Shown here piece after piece: positions 23,311 through 33,791 of a stretch of 64,000 bases of DNA. Below the pieces are notes generated by a model. It saw only the letters and a program-made list of their open reading frames with translations, made no database searches and was not told the DNA's origin. Source of the stretch: Polytrichum commune (lineage: Eukaryota > Streptophyta > Polytrichopsida > Polytrichales > Polytrichaceae). Numbering within the stretch: the first letter of the stretch is position 1; every line of letters starts with the position of its first letter. The position numbers were made by a program, and so were the translations under genes. The DNA is taken from contig OX485803.1 of NCBI GenBank assembly GCA_950295325.1, positions 69,767,554 to 69,831,553 on the forward strand. The letters are read 5' to 3'.

Positions 23311-23495
23311 CTAGCACACCCCCAAATACTTGCCACAATTCTACTACTACATAGACATATTATTGAGACTACTCTATGAAATAACCATCAGACACTGGAA
23401 TTATGAAAAAAACAAAGTATGGCATCTATAGCCCCACCAAAGGATCAAAAGTTGCCAAAAGATTATTAGGACTACAAAACATTCTACGAGCATAA

Positions 23496-24830
23496 TTGAT
23501 GGATGTACACCATACCCGCCAATTCCTCACCACCACATACTGTGATGAACCAACCCATATCTTCACATACTACCTCAATGTCCTATATCTACTAAACACC
23601 CAAATCAAGCACCCCACGTGTTCCTTAACAACCACCCAGATAAAACTATCCTTGAATCTATGGTCCAAATGTTACAATCCCGCACACAAACCACCACACT
23701 CCACAAAGTTATAGCTCGCACTAATATTGATGATAATGAACAAGCAAACGCACTAGCCAAAAGGGGAAACAAAATAAACCACAAATCCGCCATAGCACCA
23801 TATGAGCACACACCTCCCACACCATACTGTGTCCAAAAAGATTGGTGGCATTCATACGAAGGAAACACATGACAAAGGCACCATCAAACACCTCAACAAA
23901 CACATCCTTAAATATGACAAAAGACATAACTTAGTAGCTATAGTAGACCAAACACACCAATTATATAAATGGCTTGACAACAAGGACACATATAAAATAC
24001 TATCAAATGACTTTTGGAAAAATCTAATTATTATAGATAGACTAATAAGAAACCTAATCAAATTTTGAACATGACAATATATGGGCTACGCCCTAAAACA
24101 ACTCTTCTTTGGAAGAGAAGCCTAGTCATCAATAACATGCCTATATGCAACTCGCCACACGTAGATACATGAGTGCATGTACTACTTAAATGTAAACAAT
24201 TGACAACACATTCATGCACAAATAACCAAAAAAAAAAAAAAAAAAAAAACACACGACACAACACAACAAAATTGTTAGGGAACTAGGTAAACTCCTTACA
24301 TGAAACAAAATATCAAGACACTACCTACTCATAAACGCATGAACCTACAATGGACTACTCAAGATAACACTATACCAACATGGCTATTGTTGTGCACTTG
24401 CGGTGCCCACAAATGCCATTGCAATGCTACGTTTAAACTGGACATACGATGCGTCATAGGTCATCCATATAACCACCCCCACCAAAAAGGCCTACACCAT
24501 AACTCACAATACTTTTCATTGAATAATGACAAATTCCCCACATAAACTCTCGATAGGATAATATCAAAATATCAATTGCTAACCAACAACATCATAACAA
24601 GAGGATGGAACTTAGCCCCACTCATGGTCTTAGTTACAAGCACAAGAGCCACCACACATATCCCATCAATGAAAAATCTAGAAACAAAACTTAATATCCC
24701 AGTTCCAAAAATTGGCAGTACATTCAAACAAATCAACACAATAATCATGCAATATGCACACTATGTATTAATCCATAAACAAAGACTATAAAACCAACCA
24801 ATTGTTGTAGACCTCCAAAACTTGTCTTAG
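23496..24830 (+). pseudogene. LINE ORF2 3' end: RNase H and zinc-knuckle remnant
   Basis: Shifting among frames gives a coherent C-terminal non-LTR retrotransposon reading. A segment with TNIDDNEQANALAKRG resembles the last RNase H motif (Asn-Glu-Gln-Ala-Asn-x-Leu-Ala). A Trp-rich linker (QKDWWHSYEG) follows, then a Cys/His array (CNSPH...VHVLLKC) near 24,140-24,200, as after RNase H in plant and algal LINEs. Reading shifts frame near 23,600 and 23,860, and has a stop at about 24,171. A later part carries NNIITRGWNLAPLM. An AATC-type simple-repeat tail begins at about 24,960. The upstream part of D2 (20,680-21,150) also reads as broken protein, but its domain is uncertain. The inverted copy is at 57,030-58,360. 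Confidence 0.6.
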
Positions 24831-24959
24831 ACCAGCAAACCGATAGGAATTATTCAAGACACAAACCTTATGTCACCAAAACTGCAACACACCTAGGGAT
24901 ATAATACATCACAAACCGCCGAAACTTGCCTTACAATGGAAGGGGAGACTATTTATTAA

Positions 24960-25000
24960 ATAAATAAATCATTCAATCAATCAATCAATCAATCAAATTT
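24960..25000. repeat. AATA/AATC simple repeat, LINE-type tail
   Basis: Runs of aata and then aatc units (about 24,958-24,997) follow the decayed LINE frame, as in 3' tails of some LINEs. The inverted copy lies at 56,870-56,910. Confidence 0.65.
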
Positions 25001-26690
25001 ATACATAAATATACATATATGCAGTGGCACAAATTTCTTTTAGCTCAATTAAAAATTTCTTTGGAATAGGCCATTGGTTGGCAATACATATCTTGCATTG
25101 TACCACATAGCAACACTTGGCACAAGCACAATCAAGTACAAAATTTCATTACCTTGCATAGGTTTAAGTGAATTTAGAAATATATATATATATAAACTCT
25201 GAATTTTGTGAAGCAAAAAACCATAAACATTTGGAAAACACAATGATCTACAAAGCCATGCAATTTATTTCGACAATTTTTTTTTTAAAAAAAAAGCCTA
25301 CATATTTTAGAAGACGGTGCAAGTAGTATGCAAGTACATATATTTAGCATGTAATTGTCTAAAATTTGTCTAAGACAAAATAAAACTACATTAAATTGAT
25401 GTTTTCTACAAATTTTGTAATGGTGCCCTCAAGTTTATAACAAATATGAAAAAATTCCAACTACAAAATATTTAAGGTCATGAAATCTATGTCCAAAACA
25501 TGATTTAGCCATTACCTTTTGAGTAGTACTTTTAATGACAAGTTTTGAAGATCTCATCTTGATATTCTAAATTTGAGTACATAACACAACATTAGAGGGC
25601 ATCATGAAAAAATCCAATTTAAACAACATGTTGCTACTATTTTTAGGCATTGGACCAAAACATTTATGATTTTAGTATACTAGAGCACTATTTTTTGTAT
25701 ACTTGACCGTGCTTGCTCCCCACCAAGTCATTTTACATCCACATCCACTCAACTGAGTTCCTTGGGAATTAAACTTGGACTAGATAATATGGAGTTAACC
25801 CTAACTCCTCGCCAACAAGGAGCTAATGACATGGTGTTCATTCACTACCAAAACATGCCCTTAAACGCCACTTCTGATGATACTATTTTCCCACAAAAAC
25901 ACCCAATAACTATAATTACAAGTTATTGGTTATTGTTTTTGGTTCATGGATACTAAGGTAGTGTTTATTTCTTGCAAAAGGTGAAGTAGTTTGACATCCA
26001 ATGTCTTTGTCCTTTAGGACATGACCATGGATGTCTTACAACATACACTTTATTCACTCCGGTCCCCTTTCATAGGCAAGAGTTCTATATCTTCTCCTTC
26101 CACAAACATTCTTGGTCGTTGGGTTGGATCAAAATTTAATTGATCTGATTAGCAATTACAAATCATGAATGTGTGAATTTAGGAACAAAGTAAGTAGAGA
26201 TGTAAAACTTACAACAATCTAACTAGAAATATTATATTCATCTTTAAATGATCACATATAGCTAAACCCACTCGTGTTATTTATTGAACTTGCAAACCTA
26301 AGGGGTTGACTCTTCATTGGAATTGTAACTGATGTGCATGGGTGACCATGGAAAAATTCCCCCTTATACATGGGAAATTTGTAGAGAAGTACAAATAATA
26401 TACGTACTAATGGTGGGCATTTATCCCATTAAATTGACAAGCTTAGTATAAGTACATGAGGTGACTAAGGCATCCTAAGCTTCCACTTGGTTATTATTCC
26501 AAAATAATGATATAACATATGATGCCTTTTGTCAACTTTATCATGAATTTTAGCTGTCCACAAACCAAATAGGTACATCTACCTTCAACGTTATGTGTCT
26601 AAGTTTAGAATAATAGGATATATAAGATTCTTCCTTGTTCTATATTACAATGAATAGGGAGAATTGACCACTATATTACATTGTCCTACT
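25001..26690. other. Noncoding part of D2 and flank
   Basis: No gene. Up to 26,345 the sequence is shared with the inverted copy. About 26,465-26,640 is repeated directly at 59,527-59,700. A 65-codon frame at 25,762 is conserved in both copies (KLGLDNMELTLTP-like), but is too short and isolated to call a gene. Confidence 0.45.
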
Positions 26691-27115
26691 AGTGTGGGGT
26701 AACCATTCGGGGTTACGTGTTGCTATAACTTTTTTACCAACCATTTTTTTACAAACTAAGTTATATCATATTCTTCGGTGTGCTTACTAACTACACTAAA
26801 TATGCTATTTAGTGTCACTTAATATTTGGAATTACACAATGCTATATGTTTTTACTATTGATGTGATTTTTAACCAAGTAAAGTTGTAAATGTTATATAA
26901 TGTCCAAAGAACCTATGTAACATTTTTTGGTAAAATGTAAGATTTAAAGTAAATAGATACAACCTTGCGTAATTCCAAATAAAAAGTGACAATAAATATC
27001 ATATTTAGCGTACTTATGTTATTTGGGTAAATAATGACACTCTTAGTACAATGTTATAGTAATTGATTACTCTCAATGGTAACCCACACTAATAAGACAC
27101 TTTTAGTGTAGTTCC
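26690..27115. mobile_element. Foldback/MITE-like element F1
   Basis: Diverged inverted arms of roughly 180 bp, with outer ends tagtgtggggtaacc and its approximate complement near 27,080-27,100. Inner matching blocks surround ggaattac. The centre resembles the small element at 28,211-28,364. Non-coding. Confidence 0.55.
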
Positions 27116-28210
27116 AGGTGATATGGTGGAGTTTGGAAAATTGATGGTTGGAAATCAAGACTCCATGAAATTTACCGATCATTTTAGAGGAATCTATAGA
27201 ATATGCCTCAAAGTAGTAAAGAAAAACTGAAAGATCACAACATGTAACTGGTTGGACTTGAAAACACAAGGATGCCGACTGATTATGCCCAAACATCTCC
27301 CAGGACACTGCTATTTTATTCTACTGGGGGAATCTCAGAATTTGATGGTTTGTTTGTCATACCAAAGTATCAAATGCCAAAGTCACACTAACACCTTGAA
27401 TATGGCACTGATGACTTTGAAGACGTATATAATGGCCTCTACTGTGCAGTTCAATCATGTACAAAAATTAAATTGACAAATGATAAAACTCCTGAAAGGG
27501 CACATCAAATTTTTTTAAAACAATTTATGGGTAGCCAATGGCCATAGAATAACTGAGAACAATGCCCTAAGTACCTTTACTCTGGATGAGACCACCTGTT
27601 TTTTAGCCTCGGGGTGAGCAGACTTGCCACAATTCCCGGCTAGAGCTTCGTGTTGTCTACGTAAACTCCTTCATTGGGAAGGTGAAACCACAATGAACCA
27701 ATTTATAGTCTACACCTTTCTATTTCTAGACTATTTGACTCCTGCAATGGACACGAGAGACTCCATGTTAATCTAGTGAAGACAAATCAACCCTCAACCT
27801 ATGGGGAGCTTGTGTTGCAGGAAACTATCACACATGAATGTACGTTTCATTCATCCAACATAAAAACCATGAAATATCTAAGTACGCAACTAGGAGGTTA
27901 ATGTTTTTAGTTGATTTGACGACAAACATAGCTTTAGAGAAGACCTTGAATTGGTCTAGTTCAAGATATACGAGGTGAATCAACAATCATTTACCTTTAT
28001 TAACTTTTGGTGTTAAATGAATGAGAGGTAGGCTCGTCCACGATAATTTCCTGTCGTCGTTCTGTACTTAAGCACATTCATCCATGAAGGATTTGTTTAC
28101 ACAACCAGTACGAAGCTTTAGCTCAATTGCCTACCATATACTTCGTGACATCCCTAGCTATACATACCAAATACCTACACTAATTATGCCAACGGGTGCG
28201 TGTTACAATT
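27116..28210. other. Noncoding stretch
   Basis: No persuasive gene. A 74-codon frame at 27,252 lacks recognisable features. Confidence 0.4.
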
Positions 28211-28364
28211 CAGAGTTACATAGTGCTATACCTATTTAATGAGAATGAGAACATTTTACCAAGCAAAGTCATTTATGTTCTATAATGTCCTAACAACCTG
28301 GTGAACTTTTGTTAGTTAAAAGTTGAAACTCCTGAGTAAGACAATATTGCACTGTGTAACTCTG
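28211..28364. mobile_element. 154-bp TIR element related to F1
   Basis: Ends cagagttacatagtgc and its complement (gcactgtgtaactctg) form a 16-bp TIR with one mismatch. The interior shares aatgtcc and aagtcatttatg-type blocks with the centre of 26,690-27,115. It sits just upstream of the IRG gene's conserved 5' region. Confidence 0.6.
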
Positions 28365-28437
28365 TATAGCAGCCAGCACTAGTTGAGAAAATCCATGTAG
28401 TTACTTTGCTAAGTTAGTGCCTGGATAGGTACTGTAT

Positions 28438-28906
28438 TATATCTAGATACCGTTATACCTAGAAAGGTACTGTATAGTAGAACGGCCCATTCTATTGCTT
28501 AAAAGCCGGAGGATCCTCTACACAATGAAGCCTATTACGATTGCTGAAAGCGAATGTCTTAACTCCTGCATTTCGCCGCAAGATTGAATCCTTCTTCTCT
28601 CCCTGCAACACAGTTGGCGTGAAGTTGAATCATTCTGCTTCAACTTGATGTCTTCTACCTGCAGGCTTGTGGTCTTTGCTTCTCTAAGTAGCTAGCGTCC
28701 GGCCAATCCGCTGTGCAAATGAATTGGAAGGGTTAGGGCTCAGGACAGTCGAGTGATTGCACCTGAAAGCTTGGGGAGGAGTCACAGTTGACGATATTCT
28801 GGTGAGACACCCTTGATTAGAATTTGCAGATCAGCAACAAGTGTTTGCTGTTGAAACATGGACTGACAATGATATTAAATTCACACCAGACTGTTCTGCA
28901 GGGTGA
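28438..28906 (+). promoter_or_regulatory. IRG upstream region, duplicated at 63.0 kb
   Basis: The ~470 bp before the IRG-like gene recur at 62,997-63,455 with only scattered differences, ending at gcaggg in both. Noncoding sequence kept this similar suggests recent duplication of a promoter/5' leader. A TATA-like tgtattatat lies at about 28,433. The start codon of the gene is about 55 bp downstream of the end of similarity. The transcription start is not determinable from sequence alone. Confidence 0.6.
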
Positions 28907-28961
28907 TTAATACTACCGTTCGCTTGAGGCTGCACCGCCGCTTCGCTCTGATTGGGCCGAA

Positions 28962-30266
28962 ATGGGGAATTCACAATCAAGCAGGGGCTTGGACAAGAAG
29001 GGCGAGGCCACCACAGGGGTCTTTGAGAAAATTAAATCCTGGTTTGGAATTTTTCAAAAGAAACCAAGGCCATTGAATGATACCATGGAGGGGATTCGAC
29101 GGGCGAATGAATTGGGTGCAAAAGAGAGAGAATTAGCCGCAAAAGAGAGAGAATTATCCGCAAAAGAGCAAGAATTAGCAGCTGCGATAGAACGAGAATC
29201 AGCTGCTGAGAAAGAACGGGAATTGGCTGCTGCAAAAGAGCGTGAAGAGGCCGCTGCCCAGGCGGCCGTTGCCGAGGCACGCAAGCAAGAGGCGGCTGCC
29301 AAGAGCCGCGCAGATGCAGCTATGGCGGAGGCGCAGAAGGCGAACAACGCGCTCCAACAAGGCATCCGTCCCGTCGTGATGCCCACTGACGAGCAGTATG
29401 AGGCGACGATGAAGCGGATTCAGTACAGCAAGGAGAAGCTCCATTTCGCTGTTTGCGGGACCTCCGGTAGTGGAAAATCCACACTCATCAACGCATTCCG
29501 TGGCGTGAAAAGAGGCGACCAGAGCGCGGCCGCTGTCGGCGTCACGGAGACGACCTCCCAGATCACACGATACCCCGACCCCCGCCCCGAGCTCCCCTAC
29601 TCACGGTTCGTATGGTACGACATCCCCGGCGCGGGAACGACAGCCATCTCGGATTGGCAGTACTTCAACGACCAAGGGTTGTTCGCATTCGACTTCATCG
29701 TCATGGTGTACGACGTGCGCTTCACCAAGATCGACGTGAGCATCATTGAGAATTGCTACCGCTTCAACATCCCAGTGTTCATCGTGCGCAGCAAGGCCGA
29801 CCAGCACATTGACAACATGCTGAAGGATCGTGAGCTTGACTGTTTACCGGGCAGCGAGGAGTACCAAACGGTATACCAGGATGTCAAGATGGAGTATGTC
29901 AAAGAGACGAAAGCGGATTTCGAAAGGCACATCAAGAACATGGCGGGAAACCCGGAGTTCGATGCACGGGATCGGCAAATGCTTCTGGGCCAACGCGTTT
30001 ACATGGTGTCAGCCATCAATGTTCGATCTCTGGTGCTGAAGGGCCGTCAGGTCGACAGCAGCAGGCTCATTGATGAGGCTCTGCTGGTGGAGGACTTGCT
30101 CAGCACGGCCGCAAGAAGGCGCTACTTTGAGGAGGCGTGGACGGGCATTTTCAAGAGAGGGAGGGAGGCGCTCATTGGGGCATTCTCTACAGTTTTGAAA
30201 CCTTCAGGACCATCATCATCATCATCATCTTCAGGTCGCATAACAGGGCGATCAATGCCAGTGTAG
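28962..30266 (+). CDS. IRG-type GTPase-like protein, coiled-coil N-terminus
   Basis: Intact 434-residue frame starting in context gccgaaATGG. The N-terminus MGNSQSS fits an N-myristoylation signal (Gly2, Ser6), suggesting membrane attachment. Residues 45-133 form a charged Ala/Glu/Lys coiled coil with AAKEREL heptad repeats, encoded by three near-identical 21-bp DNA units. The G domain follows: P-loop GTSGSGKST (166-174), a switch Thr near 195, DIPG (220-223), RSKAD (276-280) and a G5-like VSA (349-351). DxPG plus RSKAD with a helical C-terminus matches immunity-related GTPases (IRG), which in animals remodel pathogen-containing membranes; a plant role is unknown. A Ser tract (about 418-424) precedes the end. 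GC is much higher than the flanks. No introns. Another dynamin-like or septin-like GTPase is less likely. Confidence 0.85.
   Translation: MGNSQSSRGLDKKGEATTGVFEKIKSWFGIFQKKPRPLNDTMEGIRRANELGAKERELAAKERELSAKEQELAAAIERESAAEKERELAAAKEREEAAAQAAVAEARKQEAAAKSRADAAMAEAQKANNALQQGIRPVVMPTDEQYEATMKRIQYSKEKLHFAVCGTSGSGKSTLINAFRGVKRGDQSAAAVGVTETTSQITRYPDPRPELPYSRFVWYDIPGAGTTAISDWQYFNDQGLFAFDFIVMVYDVRFTKIDVSIIENCYRFNIPVFIVRSKADQHIDNMLKDRELDCLPGSEEYQTVYQDVKMEYVKETKADFERHIKNMAGNPEFDARDRQMLLGQRVYMVSAINVRSLVLKGRQVDSSRLIDEALLVEDLLSTAARRRYFEEAWTGIFKRGREALIGAFSTVLKPSGPSSSSSSSGRITGRSMPV
29118..29180 (+). repeat. 21-bp in-frame repeats in the IRG coiled coil
   Basis: Three near-identical 21-bp units (gcaaaagagagagaatta core) encode AAKEREL-like heptads. 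Units differ by few bases, so copy number may vary between alleles and change coiled-coil length without breaking frame. Confidence 0.8.
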
Positions 30267-30289
30267 ATGACAATTGAGCTGCACAACAT

Positions 30290-30965
30290 GGTGCACCTAC
30301 TCAAGCCTTGTATGGGGCATAACCAATCAACTCATGAAGAGAAACCATAGGTTAAAACAACTGAAATGTTCTTGATAGAGAATACATGAAAGCAATTGCA
30401 ACTGGTGGGAAGTGCTCCACACTTGATGAATGACTGGATATGTTTTCATAACAAAGTCTTGTTCATTGTTTATCATGGTATAATACAATCTAATACCATG
30501 CCCATAACATGGGCAACAACAATGCATAGATTTTAGTCACCTACTTGACAAGCCGTTTCTGGGGCCTAACCAATCTACTCATAGAGAGAAATGCTCTCCA
30601 CTCGATGAATGACCAATTATGCTTTCATAACACAGTGTTGTCTGGAGCTCATTATGATACAATACAGTCTAGTATATATGTTTGTCTACGTTGTTTAGTA
30701 TCATGGAGAACAACAATGCTTGGATTATATGTTACCTACTCAAACTGTAAATATGGGGCGTAACAACTGCTCATGGACAATATAAAATGGAGATAATGCA
30801 TACAGTCCTTTCTGGATGGATAAAGAAGGATATGGGAGTTGCAACTTTCAGCAGACTCGCTCTCCACTTGATGACTGACCAATTATGTTTTCACAGAAGG
30901 GTCTTGCCCACTGCAGTATGTCCAACCCGTTCTTGTCCATCAGTTGTTATGGTGCAATACATCGT
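30290..30965 (+). repeat. ~230-bp imperfect tandem repeats 3' of IRG gene
   Basis: Three diverged units start at about 30,293, 30,538 and 30,736 (acctactcaagcc or acctacttgacaagcc variants). Each contains ccact-tgatgaatgac, atgttttcataacac and gtatcatggagaac-type blocks. They begin within 30 bp of the stop codon, so at least the first would lie in the 3' untranslated region. No protein is encoded. Confidence 0.7.
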
Positions 30966-31083
30966 GTATTTCTTTTTTTGGGTGAGTCTACATTATTTAC
31001 CACCTGGCCAGGCCCCAACCACATTATTGCTAGGATTACAATCATAATACACTACTCCCAATAGACGTCCATGCGGTTCCATG

Positions 31084-31488
31084 CACGGGGAGGTCACTTC
31101 ATTGTCAAGTTGACACCACGTGCGGACAAAGTTTGCTACCCCTATATTACATGTCATACATAATTTTAAAATTTATGATATTTTTCTACATATACATAAC
31201 CATTGATAGTATCTTTTGTATATTTTTTTGAAATTTTTCGTCAACTTTTTTTTTAATAATTGTTTTAGTTCAATTTTGTGTCATTCTAGTTAGAAACGGT
31301 ATGGTTTATGAAAAAAACAAATCATCAAATTTAGTTACCACTTTTAAGTATGTCATAGGTACTGTGTATATCTACTCATGTAAAAAAATTGATAAAATTT
31401 TGACCCATTTTGGTGGTGCAACTTACCAAAAGAAGATTTTTTTTGGTCGCACGTGGTGTTCAACTTGACAATGGAGTGATCTACCCGT
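31084..31488. mobile_element. 405-bp MULE-like MITE with 9-bp duplication
   Basis: Inverted ends about 40 bp long (acgggnagntcact, then cattgtcaagttga and caccacgtgcg) flank an AT-rich core. The 9-bp direct repeat ggttccatg lies at 31,075-31,083 and 31,489-31,497. A 9-bp duplication with long TIRs points to Mutator-like elements (family knowledge). Non-coding. Confidence 0.75.
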
Positions 31489-31556
31489 GGTTCCATGTAC
31501 ACAAACGTTCTTGCATGTGCGTGGCCGAGCCCCTAGAATGCAGCCATGGAAGTTTG

Positions 31557-33782
31557 CAAACCTTGGACAGCTAGCCAACTAGCATCACCTAGCTAAATTT
31601 TCTGGGCCCCTATTTGTCACTTAGCTTTAGCTACCTAGGGTCACCAAACCTAGTATTCTTACTTAGTTTTAGCTAGCTAACTTCTCTAGAACTCTCATTT
31701 TCACTAAGCTTTGACTAGCTAAAGAGTAGTGTGACATGCATATTCATTCTAAACCAAACAGAAATCCATTCAAATGAAACCAAAAAATATATATTTGGTT
31801 GTATTGCTCTCGGTTGGCTCTCTTATTTCATGTTGTTGTACAAGGAAATTGAAAGGCTTAAAATGAGCACGTATAGTTGGCTTCCTCACTTTCGACTCGG
31901 CTTCCTCACTTTCGACTCGCACTAGTGAGAGATCATCAACTTTATCATTGTCATTATCATCATCATCTTCATTTTCATTATCATTGGAATCATGAATGTC
32001 ATCTAGCAATTTAGGGCGAGATGGAATCAAGGTGTTCCAAATCGGAGATTCCTCGACATATGATGGATTATTAGGAATTAGGCTCATGTTCAATTTCAAA
32101 AAAATGTTGCTTCAATGAGTCCGGGTATGAAAGATGACCATTTGGGTGCAATGACATCATTCATTCCACCTAGACCACATTCACATTCTAGCTAGTTATT
32201 AGCTAACTTCAGCTAGCTAACTTTCCTTGCCCGGATTATGGCACTTAGTTTTAGCCAACTATTCTTTTGAGACACCGAATTCATGCATAACTTTAGCCAG
32301 TTAGAGCTTTTAGCTAGCTAAATAATTGCCCACTCAGAAGCAGTTTACATTATGGACCATGAAGTCGGATCATGGAAGAGGGCCTTTTTCAATGATCCGA
32401 GTTCATGGTCCAACTTTCATGGTCCGACTTCTTAAAAAATTAGTTTTGAAAGCCTTGGGCCCCTCACTAGGTGTAAACCAAATGTGGACCAAGAAGAATG
32501 ACCATGCACCAAAAAATGAATGTGATGAATTTTTTTTAAACATGCCCAAAAAGGGCTGTTTTGAGAAAAAAACAAGTTTGACCATTCTCTTGTCTTCTCT
32601 TGGGCTTCACTTGTCTTCACTTCTTGTTAAATGTGTTGAAGATGTGGATTGCAAATCTTCTCGCAACAATTTTTACAAAAAAATGAGTGATTTCATTTGT
32701 ACATGTTCAATGTAATATACATGTGACGTGTACCTTGTGTTGTCACTACACTAAATAAGATACTTAGTGTTTGTTTAAATTTAATGTTGTTACCACCGTA
32801 CCTTGCTCAACACTAATTTTCAATTCCTTGATAAATAATGTTAGAAGATTTTCTAGAAGATATGTTGGCATTCTCCTTTTATCATTGTTGATTTTATTTT
32901 TTCAGATCCTTACTTACACTAAATTAAAACATGTAACTTCCACAGACTACCTTAGTTGATATTTAATGTTTAAGTTTACATTTAATGTTACTTACTTTCA
33001 TAGGGTTATTGATATTTAGTGTATGTGTTTGTATTTAGTGTAATAAAAAGCTATGCGAAAAAGAACCGCAATCGTTTTCCCATTGCGGTTCTTTTGACCA
33101 CCCTGATCTATAGTTGCTACACTACTACTGATTTGTTTTTTCAATGGTAATTTTCACAGTTTTTGGGGCGTGAAATATACCCTTGGAAAGGTATTTTCAA
33201 GAGCTTTCCAACCATATATTACAAGCACCCAAATTTCAAAATTTCATTCGGTAGACCAAAAAAAAACAATCTGCACTCAAATTCTTGAGCTCTAGATGTC
33301 CCAAATTGTTTGATGAAACATGTGGGAGCAAGTTTAAGGGGTAAGGCATGAAAGAAATGGTATGTCTCATGGGCTATGATATGATATAGGCACATAGAGG
33401 ACGGACTTGCTTCTCAAGATACATTACATCACATAGATGTTGATAAATGAGCCTTGCCAAGTGGCAAGAGTTGTATTTTAAGCCCCCACAAAATTTTCAT
33501 TAAAAAAGTATCATAATGGCATTACTCTTGCATTTTCGTACCATACCACCTCTCTTGCCTCTCTCACCACAAAACATGTTGGACCATGGCAGTGCATTTA
33601 TTAGGCTTTGAAAATTGTATTTTGGAGACCTCGACCTTCATGGTCCCTTTGCCATTTTTTCTTGAGTATAAACCGAAGTGGTCCCGGGACAAGTTCAACA
33701 GCCAATCAACGCTCTTACAACTCCCTAGTCTAACTTCGTGGTCCATAGTGTAAACCGCCCCTTAGTTAGCTGTCCAAGGTCT
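31557..33782. mobile_element. Second 9-bp-duplication element, nested
   Basis: Ends accttggacagctag and its complement, flanked by the perfect 9-bp repeat ggaagtttg (31,548-31,556 and 33,783-33,791). After removing the Harbinger MITE at 32,337-33,761 it is about 800 bp. The interior is rich in ttagctagctaa-type palindromes, and includes a 20-bp tandem duplication near 31,880-31,918 (ggcttcctcactttcgactc). The 110-codon minus frame at 31,770-32,099 is acidic low complexity and not convincing as a gene. Confidence 0.72.
32337..33761. mobile_element. Non-autonomous Harbinger element (MITE), 1.4 kb
   Basis: Left end gaagcagtttacattatgga and right end complementary to ggggcggtttacactatgga match the TIR of the 16.9-kb Harbinger element. 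Flanks read TCA on the left and TTA on the right, a slightly mutated 3-bp duplication. Its interior matches the element at 61,461-62,682 along most of the length, but not the autonomous copy. No transposase, so it would rely on one supplied in trans. Confidence 0.82.
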
Positions 33783-33791
33783 GGAAGTTTG

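Larger units (their letters stand above)
20672..26345 (+). repeat. Large repeat D2, copy 1 (LINE-containing)
   Basis: Matches 54,328-59,039 in inverted orientation after removing a solo LTR from copy 1 and two small elements from copy 2. It includes decayed LINE-like coding sequence (about 20,680-24,800), a 3' AATC/AATA simple-sequence tract, and about 1.3 kb of noncoding sequence. The start is set where homology begins at acaagtgtccatg, and the end at gggtgacca. Identity is high, about nine bases in ten by eye. Confidence 0.85.

Noticed and set aside
21158-23315. Helitron ending in CTAG with a nearby hairpin
   Set aside because: The 5' end does not start with TC at an A/T target. A 5-bp duplication with TG...CA ends is present instead, which fits an LTR.
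25762-25956. Small conserved ORF shared with 55,890-56,099
   Set aside because: Conservation equals that of surrounding noncoding D2 sequence, and lengths and ends differ between copies.
28800-28836. A short intron in the IRG leader (ctg/gtgaga ... tttgcag)
   Set aside because: It would be only about 32 bp, too short for a normal plant intron; left as chance signals.
32326-32715. A 129-codon frame inside the Harbinger MITE
   Set aside because: It begins in the TIR and is not conserved as a frame in the sister MITE at 61,461.
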